Positions 9,730 through 19,653 of a stretch of DNA of 20,432 nt are shown here, piece after piece. This DNA comes from Saccoglossus kowalevskii (taxonomy: Eukaryota; Hemichordata; Enteropneusta; Harrimaniidae): the NCBI RefSeq assembly GCF_000003605.2, contig NW_003153250.1:33447-53878 (forward strand), written 5' to 3'. The notes under the pieces are model-generated. The model searched no databases and was not told where the DNA came from. It saw only the letters and a list, made by a program, of their open reading frames with translations. Each line of letters opens with the position of its first letter. The stretch's first letter is position 1. The translations under genes and the position numbers were made by a program.

Positions 9730-10786
9730 ATCATTATTTGAAATAAGTTTAATTATCCTTTATCTCTAACTGAATCTCTAACGTGTGAGTTCGAACCACA
9801 ACTTGGTCTATGTTTCAATAGTCGAGGAGGAAATAGCATTTATCTTAATTAATTCGTATGCAATATATGAAGAATGGTCCAATATTCACTACTGAAGTTA
9901 AATATTATAATTGAAAGGTAGGCCTTAATTCTCGCCGGTTCTAAGGTTTATATATATAATTCTTCATTTCTTCTGCTATAGAATATTTGGTATTTGTATT
10001 TTTATTTAATTCCATTGAAACATAATATTGTATCACTTAGTTTAGTTACATCTGTACATCACCATTTTGGCGTTTTTTAGCATTTTATATGGTTATGTTT
10101 CCTTCCATGTCTTGTATTTTATTTGATCTTAATTGATGTAATATCACATGTTACAAAATAAATAGCTTTCGCTGAAGCAAAATAACACAATGTTTGCGTG
10201 TGTTTTGTAACAAAACTCTTGCAAAAACACTTCATTCATATCATGATATGTCAACATATCAGCACAGAATAATTTGTTGCCATCACTGTACGTCCACTTT
10301 TTCCATACTACGTAAATACTCATCATAGTCATGCGAGAATTGAAAGTTCATCATACATAAACACTACATGATGACGGGTCTTAGTAAAAAGCTGTGTGTT
10401 GTTTTCACTTGAAGAATATTCAGTCTTGTAAAATTTCGGTTTGGTTGTATTAATATGGGAAAGCAGATTAATCCAAGATGCATGTTTTGTGATGTAAAAT
10501 TATGTATTAAAAGACTACCAGTTGTTGTTATATGTGCTTCGGATCTAAAATATATACAAAACCTCACACCATTTACATGTAGATTTATATGTCTCATTTC
10601 ATCTACTGTATGTAATATTAGTTATGACAACCTAGAATTTTATTTAAACAATAACGAGGCGTGAGCCGAGCACATACCGGTATATGAAGCACAAAGTGTC
10701 CTTGAGTCCATTATGGGTTGGCAGGGAGTTCATTATTGTCATTATTTTGTAGCGTTGTCAATACCAGTGGATTTTCTGGCTCTAAT

Positions 10787-11040
10787 ACGCGGAAAATTTG
10801 GAGAAAAACCACAGTGAACTGAACAGTTTCACAGTCACTGGCCCGTGAATCTGAATAATTTAAATGTCTTTTCTGGAAATTGTTTTCACAATCTCATATG
10901 GCATACTTAGAACGAAACTATTTTTAGTCCATCAAATATTATTGTGATTATTTGTTTTACCACGAGAGTGGACGAGTTACTGGTGTGTGGTGGGGAGTAG
11001 CATTGTAGTGGTCGCCCGAGCGAACGGCACACCGTGACAG
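10787..11040 (+). repeat. Dispersed repeat R1, unknown family
   Basis: About 250 bp aligns with R2 (15779-16022) in the same orientation. Shared blocks include CCACAGTGAACTGAACAG, CTGGAAATTGTTT, CCATCAAATATTATTGT, GACTGGTGTGTGGTG-type and AGTAGCATTGTAGTG words, and ACGGCACAC. R1 has an extra block of about 20 bases (AATCTGAATAATTTAAATG) that R2 lacks. No terminal inverted repeat, target duplication or reading frame was recognised. It may be a piece of a larger non-autonomous element. Confidence 0.75.
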
Positions 11041-11567
11041 GTACGCCGTCCCGGTGTCCGCCACGGCCTTGCACTAAGTTTATTGACACGGCTATTTGCA
11101 AATTCGTGACTGTGACTGTGACTTATAATAATTATTTAATTTGCATAGGAATAATCTCCGTTTTGAACTCGATTCGCGAAAGCGAGTGTAATTCGTTTAC
11201 ACTTATGTTGATTCGTATCACTTCTGTATTTGCTATAAATCGATATTTATATCTAGCAAGTATAACGACTGTGACGATTTCACGCATATCAGGGTATATT
11301 CAACGACGTCGATGTGATTGAACCATCTACAGACGGTGGGTCACAACGAAATGACGTGGTGACTCATGGAAAACAAATAGAAATGATGTGTATACTATAC
11401 TCGTTTCTTCTTTCTAGTTGGTTTGCTGTGTCGGTCATCCATTTAAAACACGGCAGGTAACTTGACGACTTATTGCTGAACTTGCCTTTGATGAACGTAA
11501 CCACAACTTAGACCGTTGTTTGTTAGTGATCTTTATTTTTAAAAGTAGTTTCTGCTTCTTCGATTAT
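11041..11567. other. Intergenic, no gene recognised
   Basis: This stretch lies between repeat R1 and the (TTTA)n tract. A short GTGACT tandem run (about 11105-11123) is visible. One frame is open for about 95 codons but has no family motif, no convincing start context and no splice partner. Nothing further is supported. Confidence 0.4.
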
Positions 11568-11571
11568 TAAT

Positions 11572-11658
<87 letters not shown>

Positions 11659-11660
11659 TA
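11568..11660. repeat. (TTTA)n tetranucleotide microsatellite
   Basis: About 23 uninterrupted ATTT/TTTA units. It lies roughly 100 bases upstream of the candidate TATA element of the CLCA gene. Length variation is likely between individuals. No function is shown by the sequence. Confidence 0.97.
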
Positions 11661-11738
11661 ATACATAACGTGTATATGTCTTACATTTGAAAATGCATTT
11701 TTAACTCGTTTTAGCTACAAAAGCTATTATACTGATCT

Positions 11739-11769
11739 CCAATCGCCAATAACACGCTATATATAAATA
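11739..11769 (+). promoter_or_regulatory. Candidate CLCA core promoter (CCAAT and TATA-like)
   Basis: Two CCAAT words (11739-11743 and 11746-11750) precede TATATAAATAA (11760-11770). Transcription from here would start near 11790 and leave a leader of about 230 bases before the ATG at 12020. The CCAAT words are closer to the TATA than usual and the area is AT-rich, so the match may be chance. A promoter further upstream with a spliced non-coding exon is equally possible. Confidence 0.25.
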
Positions 11770-12019
11770 AAATAAAATAAACCGCCATTGTCTCTAAGAA
11801 GCCTACCTAAGAGGCTGAGCCTGTATTTACTCTTTTAACGTGTGAGCATAGACCTAAGATCCATGGTGTAAGCGAACAGTTGTGTAATGTGAGAAGTGTA
11901 ATTAATGAGTTATGTGACGTTATTGTTACTCTTGCACTGCCACTGGTATGAAACGCAAGCAGGAAGTAAATTGACGTAATTAAGAGCAAACAAAACGACC
12001 AGTAGCTGAGGTTCACAAG

Positions 12020-12178
12020 ATGGTTCGTTACGGGCTTTTCACGCTGCTTCTAATAGCCATATACTGTGTATCTCCCAAGCATGGACACGTTACAATTAGC
12101 GACAATGGCTATGACGGAATTGTGGTAGCGATACATCGCCATATTTCCGAAAACCCGAGTCTGATAGACGAAATCAAG
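12020..12178 (+). CDS. CLCA: CLCA family protein, exon 1 (signal peptide and domain start)
   Basis: This exon encodes 53 residues from ATG 12020 (context CAAGATGG, a good start context) to the donor AAG|GTACGA at 12179, phase 0. Residues 6-18 (LFTLLLIAIYCVS) form the hydrophobic core of a signal peptide. The segment from about residue 23 includes ISDNGYDGIVVAI and matches the highly conserved N-terminal strand of CLCA proteins (NNGYEGIVVAI in human CLCA1), followed by the expected ENPSLIDEIK. CLCA proteins are secreted or membrane-tethered metalloproteases that cleave themselves and modulate the calcium-activated chloride channel TMEM16A; this role is known for mammalian members and inferred here. 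The frame stops soon after the donor, so the splice is required. Confidence 0.9.
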
Positions 12179-13107
12179 GTACGATTTAACTGTTTGCGTT
12201 AAACGACCAATTGAGGTGGAAAGGGACGAATTTCGCAACTCGTTTTACTCATATCTTGAATACTGATATTTCTGTAGCAAATATAATTCAATAGTTGTCT
12301 TCTTGAGCAGATTTGTCCCGTTATATGGTTCATCACATTTCATGAATTCATTGTGTTAATTAGCTTTTTTCAATAATGCAGCGCGCTAGCTGCTTGTGAA
12401 GATTTGGAACAATGCCAAATTTTGGAGGGCATTCAAACCTTCAACAATAAGAAAATAAACGTCACAATGCCTATTGTAACGAACGCAATATAACCTCAGT
12501 TACCTTATGACATTGACGATATGTCATTGTAACACAAAGCTCGTCAACACACATTATAAAATAAGATATCCACGAACTAGATAAGCACTGTGAGTGTGAA
12601 AAGTCCGATAACCAAACTTCATTGTATATGTAGCTTTCTGCAGTCCATCGGTCACTGTACGCTCCACCAGTTTCATTTCTGCCAATGTACGCCTCTGGAA
12701 GTCACCTCCGGGCGACGTCAACGTCTAAACTTCGTCATGCTCGGTGTCATACACAGTGAACGCAATGCAATGTGTGGTAGATTGAAGAGCATACACACAG
12801 TTAGTAACGCAGGTCTAAATAACCATCACAAGTTAGTATTAGAGTTTTGTTTTTCGTCCAAAGACTGCGTCCAAAAGCTGAAGTACTGATGACAAATTGT
12901 CTAGAAATATATATTTCAGTTTAGATCTGTCAAAGTCAAGCTGCTTTCGTCACGTCGTTTCGGAGGTTGATGTTTTTTTGCACATCTTGCAGTAACTCAA
13001 TACTACCGGTAACACCCGGGCGGATCGAAACGACTACTTGGCGCATTTATCAATGGTGGATGTAGTGAATTTAATGTAATTAAACAATAACGAACAACCC
13101 ACCAACC

Positions 13108-13129
13108 TCATCTTGAATTTTCAAGATGA
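13108..13129. repeat. Near-perfect palindrome, 10-bp arms
   Basis: TCATCTTGAA (13108-13117) and TTCAAGATGA (13120-13129) are exact reverse complements separated by TT. It lies at the left of a locally less AT-rich part of CLCA intron 1. It could be a dimeric protein-binding site or the core of a foldback. No assignment is possible. Confidence 0.5.
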
Positions 13130-13481
13130 ATGTTCCGGCGAAGCACTCCACTATCACTATGTGTATGTGACAATGCCTTCACAGTTTAGAATCAACAGCC
13201 AATCATATTGCTTCTTTCTTCAACGCGCTTGGCCAAGCAATCAAAATGTTCTAGGCGGAGCTAAGTCACATGACGCTCGATGCTGCTATTTAAGACGCGC
13301 ACCACTCTACCATGTATTTCTATGGGCTCTGCGTGAGCTGCTGTGAAACACCGATCGAAAAGCCGGTGAAAATAGATTAAATCGAGAAAACAGCACAAAC
13401 TTAACTTTAAAGATATCCTAAACAACCAAGTTTAATTATGTTGCATATGTAGAGGAGAATTTATTGGCCTTTGTTTTCACA

Positions 13482-13757
13482 ATGGTGGTTGCCAGGCGGC
13501 CTGACCCGAGAATAAATGTCGCTGCGCACAGTGGAAGCTGTGTTGGCTTGGATGTCGAGGCAATACAGCGACGATATGCATACATCATGCAACTCACTGA
13601 TATTCAGACCAAAGCTATTCAAACTATACTTAGTTCGGAGTCACCAACACCGCGCAGGCGGACGATGCACCGACCTATAATGGGTGAAAGTTCGCTGTGT
13701 GCGACATATATGGAGCACAGAGTCCATGGGGGGACGACTTCCACATTAAGTGGGTAA
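13482..13757 (+). CDS. Unassigned open frame in CLCA intron 1
   Basis: ATG at 13482 (context CACAATGG) opens 91 codons ending in TAA at 13755. I do not recognise the product. It begins MVVARRPDPRINV, is rich in Arg, Thr and Ser, and has no signal peptide, membrane segment or cysteine pattern. Base composition is less AT-rich than the surrounding intron, and a donor-like GGGTAAGG sits exactly at its end (13751-13758), so it could be a first coding exon of a nested gene. A TATTTAA word lies about 190 bases upstream (13287). It may also be a chance frame. No splice partner was identified. Confidence 0.18.
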   Translation: MVVARRPDPRINVAAHSGSCVGLDVEAIQRRYAYIMQLTDIQTKAIQTILSSESPTPRRRTMHRPIMGESSLCATYMEHRVHGGTTSTLSG

Positions 13758-14736
13758 GGGTGTGAAGCCCACCTCTCGTAAACCATACTCACTTCTTTTT
13801 TTTTCTATTTATATACCCACTTCTAAACACAAGTGTTTTCAGCGAAAAAAAAAACACCCAGCTCACAACTTTCGCAACCAATGAGCGCATCCGGGCAATG
13901 CATTTTACTCAGCCTTTTCTGGTATTTTGCTTCGAATATAAGGACCTGTGAGAAAATAAATAAATGCTACACACTTCTAAACCAAAACATTGATAAATTA
14001 CCACTCACATCTAAACAAAATAACGTGAAATGACACCCCAATCGGGCGGCACATACCTGTATTGCACTTCTATGCAAGTAACCCGCCCGGGCACACAGTG
14101 TGCTTGAGTTCAATATAGTTTGGCGGGAATTTCATTTCCGAACGCTTCAGCGTGGTATTAAGAGTTTGTATTCAGGGGTGGGTGATACCAAGGTGGAAAA
14201 TTGTTGTACATATGGGGGTAATACCTGGAATTGCAATAGAGAGAGTTCAGGTCGAAATACAATATGTAGTGTTTTCTTGTTACGTCTGATATTGCTGTGG
14301 TATTATGTTGCTAATGCGAGATTTGTTCCGAAATTCAGCGTAATGTATGCACTACAGGGTTATTTGTTTGTTTTGTTGCTGAAAACACCCCTATTTTCTT
14401 ATGGCAGAGTCATGCCACTTTCACTCCTACTGGGAAATCTGCATTGTTGCTTGAATGTGAGCTAATTAACCACATTTTCCAGACCGGCAGAAGAGTATGT
14501 AAAAGCCAATTTTAACAGCCCATCACGTGATTTTACTCAGAATATTTACGTGGATTGAGCATATTCCATTTTACACAGGAATAATTGAGAGTGGAATATG
14601 TGAGGGATTGTGTCAAAAGAGATGTGTATACTGAAAAGTAATATCTATCCTTTTGCGTCGCTGAGCATTTTTGATTTAGTATACTGGTTTGCAAAAAATG
14701 AATTTGTATGCTGTGCAATGTTTTTTTTCACCGAAA

Positions 14737-15303
14737 CGCTCCTAATGGTTGAATCTGAGGTTTGACTCAAGGAGTGTAATGTAGGCCTACTTCCCATATT
14801 TCATTTACCATGGGTGTTTGAATACAATGGTGACAGCAGTGATTTATTTTCTCAAAAGTGAACTGTGTCATAGAGAGGGTTTGAACTAAACGTGCAATAT
14901 TAAGCTTTCTCCTGGAAGGCCCAGCATTGCTGCAGTATTATACTGTTAGGTGAATAATGAAATGCTCTCCTAATTTAATTAATTATAAACTGCCCAATGT
15001 TTATTTTATATTTAAAATGGTGCTTCTGCTGGGAAATTGAAAATGTTGTTTCCCGGTTGCTAAACAAATTATTCACAGCCGTAGCGGGATATCGCGCGAT
15101 GGTAAGATTTTTTACGTACACTGGTTATATTTGTTTAACTTGTAAACACGAGGTCATTTCATTTCAAGATTCTATGAACGTAGACCATCAAACTCGAAGT
15201 GTTGGTCGTTGCACTACGCATGAGTGACATTTGTCTTGATAAACATTGATTTTCCCACAATCCAATGCGCTCTTCTAATGGAATCAGAATTATGAGGTTT
15301 GAC
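14737..15303 (+). repeat. Short diverged direct repeat pair
   Basis: CGCTCCTAATGGTTGAATCTG followed by AGGTTTGAC at about 14737-14766 resembles CGCTCTTCTAATGGAATCAG followed by ATGAGGTTTGAC at about 15268-15303. Only about 30 to 35 bases match and indels are present. It may be two relics of one repeat or a small local duplication. The pair defines the outer limits given here; the DNA between is not repeated. Confidence 0.35.
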
Positions 15304-15778
15304 CGTTGCGCGACTTGCACTGACTACCACCGGTGACTTCTTCGATACCTTCCAATCACCTAAAAAACTCCTAAATAAAGCTTGGTAACGTCTCAGTTTG
15401 TACTGAGACTGTTTATATGAGACTGTAATCACACGTTAATGTCATTTTGTCGCAAGATTCTGTCAACGTAGGCAGAGTGTCCGTCAAGCTGGTATAGTTC
15501 CAATTCATTTTAATCATCACTGGCGTTTGTAAATCAAGACCGTAAATTGCATATTTTTTAAAGTTGTAGTAATGTCCTATTTGTGAGTGTTCTATCGAGC
15601 GATTAACATTTAATCATTGTGTTAGTAGGAGCCTATTGTAGCCCCGGATCGTAACTTTCACATCTTTACAATTACAAATATTTTGCTGTAAATCAGGAAT
15701 TTGTATTTTATAATTTCGGCCACAAACTTGTACCTCCATTATAGAAGCACATATAAGCCCTAAATTTGTTGCCGCTAA

Positions 15779-16022
15779 AAAACGGAAAACTTGGAGAAAA
15801 ATCCACAGTGAACTGAACAGTTTCACTGGCCCATGGATTTCTGGAAATTGTTTCCACAATCTCATTTGGCAAACTCAGAAAGAAACTACTACATGTAGTA
15901 GTTTTAATCCATCAAATATTATTGTATTTAAAACACTTATATTGCGAGTGGACGAGTGACTGGTGTGTGGTGTACTGTGGAGTAGCATTGTAGTGATCGC
16001 CGAGCAAACGGCACACAGTGTC
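15779..16022 (+). repeat. Dispersed repeat R2, unknown family
   Basis: Second copy of the element at 10787-11040, in the same orientation, inside CLCA intron 1. R2 lacks one block of about 20 bases present in R1 and carries in its place elsewhere a perfect 18-bp palindrome ACTACTACATGTAGTAGT (15885-15902), where R1 has only a short T run. The two copies are alike enough to align continuously by eye, so they are not ancient. A minus-strand open frame crossing it is a chance frame. Confidence 0.75.
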
Positions 16023-16953
16023 TTGGATCGACGCTGCGGATCGACTGTGCGTAGGGGGCGTACCCAGGGTACATGTACGTAGTCTGATTTCGATATTTAA
16101 ATTCGTTGATATTGGCAATGGACCATTTTATTTGATTTTAGTATTAAATACTTGTTATTTAACAATTTCCCTTCTTTTTAAATAGTTTCTCCTTTATTCG
16201 TTTTCGAAACCAACATTGAATTTGTATACATGGTAGGGGACCTGGATGCTCAATAATGGGATACATTATCGCGAATAATCTGCTGCAATGCATCATAAAA
16301 TCCACTGGTGTTGATAATGTCATAATATAATATGAGGTTATTACGAGGATAACTCAAAGTATGCACGAAAACAGTAATAACCTTATTATTATACATCTTT
16401 TCCTTCCAAGGATGCATCATGGGAATGCCGAAATCTAAAAAGTTTAGATCATAATCAGCGAACCTCTTTCTGTGGAGTCCGGACAAACCTGGTGGCAGTT
16501 ATGTTTGTTTTTTTATTATTAGTGGACGCGTGATCATTCCATATTTGGAACTCGCATTTCCTAATATGGTAAAATGTAAATACCGCAAAATTTCGGTACG
16601 CTGAGAAACTCTCATAATTTTGAAGGCCTTCATTGAGTTTTGTACAATATATAATGGGAAAGGGGTCCATGTCCCTATTTTTGAATAGAGAATATATGGT
16701 ATAAAAGTTACATTTGTTATGCAATGTGAGAATTAATAACACGTGTGCGTGAGCGTTGACCCTTCGCAATGTGTAGTTATTGTTCTCATACAATTTGCAT
16801 ACTGAATTAAGACAAGGTTTGCTTAATGATCAACAGATAGAGTTCAATGAGCAGCGGATGGATTACTGTGTGAGGTCTGAGTACGAACCCTGTCTTTATG
16901 GTTTCTTCTTACGTAGCACAATGAAGTTTTGTCTAGAGTTATATCTTTGATGA

Positions 16954-16973
16954 CACGTGACCACGTATAAAAG
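16954..16973 (+). promoter_or_regulatory. E-box followed by TATA box inside CLCA intron 1
   Basis: CACGTG (16954-16959) is followed by TATAAAAG (16966-16973), a strong match to a metazoan TATA box. It lies about 440 bases upstream of CLCA exon 2. A transcript starting near 17000 would lack the signal peptide of exon 1 unless it has its own upstream exon. It could serve an alternative CLCA start, a non-coding RNA, or nothing. Only the motifs are seen. Confidence 0.25.
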
Positions 16974-17415
16974 TTGTAAAACAATTTGTGAAAAGAGACG
17001 CGTACAGAAGTTCTAGGACAATTTATGAGAACTATTTTGACTTGGAAAAATTAGTCAGACTGATGATATACGTTTTACTTGTGCGAGTCTATCTGGTAAT
17101 ATTTTAACGGAGATTAGAGCGATGTGGCGAGTGAGGCATCTGCTTACAGTGGTGAATCACATTTGCCATAGTAGTGAGTTTGAATGTTGTGTGCATGTAT
17201 ACTTTTAATATGCCTGTAATTTATAGTTGTTAAGGTTCCGTGAACAAAGTCTTTCTTGTTACTTGTGTGACGTACAATGTCAATCCACATATTCTAAACA
17301 CTTAATAAACACTTTCAGAATAAAATTAATTTTAATTAAAAGTATTGCCATGTAGCTACAGTTGGGAACGTGTATCATATCTGTTGTTTTCTAATGACAA
17401 TAACTTCAATTCCAG

Positions 17416-17704
17416 AATGCCTTCACCGATGCATCAGCATTTCTGTATCGGGCAACAAATAATCGTGTTTATTTTCAAAATATAACTATACTGGTGCCAA
17501 CTGGGTGGTCAGAAAATTCTGGATATGGAATGGCTACATCTGAAACTTATGAAACTGCCGATGTCCGTGTTGACAAAGGAGCTGGGAGTGACAATAGGCC
17601 ATACACACACCAAATCGGTCTATGCGGGGAGTTTGGTCAATATATTCGCTTGACTGACAAGTTTTTTACTGATGCGTCTGTTCCAACTAATCTAGGACCT
17701 CTAG
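17416..17704 (+). CDS. CLCA: CLCA family protein, exon 2
   Basis: The acceptor AG at 17414-17415 is followed by 289 bases (96 codons plus one base) to the donor CTAG|GTAAGA at 17705, so the exon enters in phase 0 and leaves in phase 1. It encodes residues 54-149. Landmarks of the CLCA N-terminal domain appear in order: FTDASAFLYRATNNRVYF, QNITILVPTGW (with a possible N-glycosylation site NIT), ETYETADVRV, RPYTHQIGLCGEFGQYIRLT and NLGPLG. Each has a clear counterpart in vertebrate CLCA1, for instance EPYTEQMGNCGEKGERIHLT. The frame runs on into the intron for 18 codons before a stop. No stop or frameshift occurs within the exon. Confidence 0.92.
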
Positions 17705-19384
17705 GTAAGATGAACGTATACTTCATAGAGTGCATATATTGTTTATTCATTTGTACATGATAATATTATCCAGGTACATTATATGGCGCATTTATTATAT
17801 AAACACTCTTCCAGTCATTCGTAGTGTTAGAGAAAAACTGAGATCAATCCTAGTATGTATTACCAGTCAATAAATAGTTTTACAGATTCATATATACTCC
17901 GGGAAGATGACTCTGAGACTATAAATGGCTCTCAGTACAATACCTACTTGCAATATAGTACCACATTTTGCAAAATACAAACAGCTTCAAAAATATGTCG
18001 AAAACGTTAATAAGTTAATAAGACTGGCACATAAGACTGGCACATGGTAGGTTAGACATGCTACTCAAGGAACACAGTAATTAAAGACATTATCTTGTAA
18101 AAGGTTTAGTGCAATTATTGTACAGGAGATGATTTAGATTAAGGTCTCTGTTTCGATGGTCGGTGGTGGTGGTACTTCGAATTGTGATGGGTGATTAATA
18201 TCATAACTACATCGAGCTACAAACTAGAGCTGAGTAGATTTCCGACGATTTTAAATGATGAATCCTGACAGAACATTCAAACTCTTCATTTGATGGCCTA
18301 CTTATATCACTACTAATTACAAACATCAACATTACAAATTTTTAGAAAGGATTTTAAATTGGTAACTTGAGAACTTGCAACCATTATCTGAATAAATAAC
18401 TGATCTCATGGTGAGCAAATGCAGATTGTGAAATTGATGATGAGCTGTTATTTAAACACTTACTATCGGTACTAGTCGATCTGCTCGTATATATTTACAG
18501 AACAACTGAAATAATCAAGAACATACTGTATCACTGTGTTGTATATGCAATTTTATGGCATCTTGTTAATCTAATTAGAAATCAATGTATTCTCAGTGAG
18601 AGCTCATTCGAGTACATGTAATGTATGCTCGGTTTTAAGCATGGAGTGACTCCAAGTGATTCAACGGGGGCATAATTTTGTTAAGTTTTATAAATGGAAA
18701 TTGATTTTTAAGTCAGTAATATAAAGAGCAAGACATTTTAATTTCATTATATGTCTTTTCATGATTCACATACCGAGTCCATGAGTTGTTCTAATAGCAC
18801 TTTAAAAGAAAGTTAAATTTTATACTTAGGTGATTGATAGTTTGTAAAATTCACTTTTTGTCACCCAAAAAGCAGAAAACAACTGTTGGCTAGCTATACA
18901 ATATTGATAACTCTCATTTCATCTGGCACTATTTATTATGATTTGCTTTGTCTTAGTATTATTGGCTTTCAATTTTGCAATGACTTGCCAAGTTTGTTAA
19001 GCTTAACGCCAAAGTTCAAATTTCAGGTTACTATAATTTTAATGTTCTGCTAAATAGTGTATGTCAGAAATATATTCGTCTACTATTTGTACAGCACTGT
19101 CGAGCTGTCAAGCAACGATATTTGATATATCATTAGATAATTTAAGTTAGCATTGTGTTTCAGAAAGTAGAAAACTATGCGAAAATAACAACTTTTCATT
19201 ATTACACGTCACTAGTCAAAATGATAATTAATCATTTCATTTTCATACTTGCATTTTCAAAATACGTGTGCTTAGAGCGTGAGCTATTGATTGGCTGGTT
19301 CATTTATTCATTTTACGCATTCATTCATTCAATCACTCATTCATTCATTCACATTGTATTTGTGATATGTTAATTTTTATCCAG
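17705..19384 (+). other. CLCA intron 2 (1.7 kb)
   Basis: GT at 17705 to AG at 19383-19384 (TTTTTATCCAG), phase 1. The DNA is AT-rich and holds no recognised gene. A 13-base word AAGACTGGCACAT is repeated in tandem near 18019-18045, and an imperfect ATTC run lies at about 19301-19352 near the acceptor. The open frame at 19155-19373 is a chance frame through that run. Confidence 0.8.
19301..19352. repeat. Imperfect (ATTC)n tract
   Basis: Repeated CATT/ATTC words with substitutions lie about 35 bases upstream of the exon 3 acceptor, where they also supply pyrimidine-rich sequence. No other role is evident. Confidence 0.7.
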
Positions 19385-19653
19385 GTAAAGTATTAGTTCA
19401 TGAATGGGGACACCTACGTTGGGGGTTATTTGATGAATACACAGTTGATGAAGATGAAAGCCATTTCTATTTTGACACAAACGGCGAACTTCACCCAGTT
19501 GCCTGTCACCAATGGATACGAGGTAGCTGGCCATGTAGCGAGAGAGGTGCAGATGGATTGCCATTGCCCGATTGTGTGTTTCACCCAGAACCTACGCAAC
19601 CCGATGGCTTACCGATCAAATCGTCTATTATGTTCGCCCAGTGGATACACGGG
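19385..19653 (+). CDS. CLCA: CLCA family protein, exon 3 with zinc-protease motif
   Basis: The first two bases complete the split Gly codon from exon 2; 89 codons follow to the donor CACGGG|GTAAGT at 19654, phase 0. It encodes residues 150-239. Residues 155-159 are HEWGH, followed by LRWGLFDEY, which fits the CLCA metalloprotease signature HExxH...G..DE; in human CLCA1 the catalytic glutamate is residue 157, here 156. All expected zinc ligands and the catalytic base are present, so autocleavage activity is plausible. The exon continues through a cysteine-containing loop (VACHQW, WPCSERG, LPDCVFHP) to SIMFAQWIHG, matching the SIMFAQ block of the family. The von Willebrand A domain and the C-terminal half must lie beyond the window. 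A frame from 19400 is out of register and not real. Confidence 0.93.

Larger units (their letters stand above)
6510..10640 (+). repeat. Segmental duplication, copy B
   Basis: This is the partner of copy A (about 760-3870). It has the same block order but is about 1 kb longer. The extra length lies mostly in the intron between the two prokineticin-like exons (about 7200-8560), which contains the (AT)n tract and the LINE fragment. The coding exons stay open here, whereas they are broken in copy A, so copy B is the retained functional copy. The right limit is set where the match to copy A fades, near TTCATCTACTG in B and TTCATCTATTA in A. Edges are approximate. Confidence 0.75.
12179..17415 (+). 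other. CLCA intron 1 (5.2 kb)
   Basis: It runs from GT at 12179 to AG at 17414-17415 (polypyrimidine-poor TAACTTCAATTCCAG). It contains repeat R2, a short palindrome near 13108, an unassigned open frame near 13482, and an E-box plus TATA motif near 16954. Open frames at 12590-12889, 13113-13346, 14100-14465 and 14997-15227 show no family signature. Phase 0 on both sides and the continuous match to CLCA across the junction (DEIK joined to NAFTDASAFLYRATNN) support it as a single intron. Confidence 0.8.

Noticed and set aside
7851-11660. Regular repeats considered as a CRISPR array
   Set aside because: They are simple di- and tetranucleotide tracts with no unique spacers, in an animal-type genome.
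13831-14387. GTGTTTTCAGC at about 13831 and GCTGAAAACAC at about 14377 as possible terminal inverted repeats of a small transposon
   Set aside because: The match is only 11 bases, does not extend, and has no target duplication.
14100-14465. A 121-codon plus-strand frame with some hydrophobic stretches
   Set aside because: It begins at GTG, not ATG, has no recognised domain or splice partner, and lies inside CLCA intron 1. Length alone is not enough.
17118-17182. GTGGCGAGTGAGG with a later GTTTGAAT looks like degenerate A and B boxes of a tRNA-derived SINE
   Set aside because: The B box fits poorly, no paired stems could be drawn, and no tail or target duplication was found.
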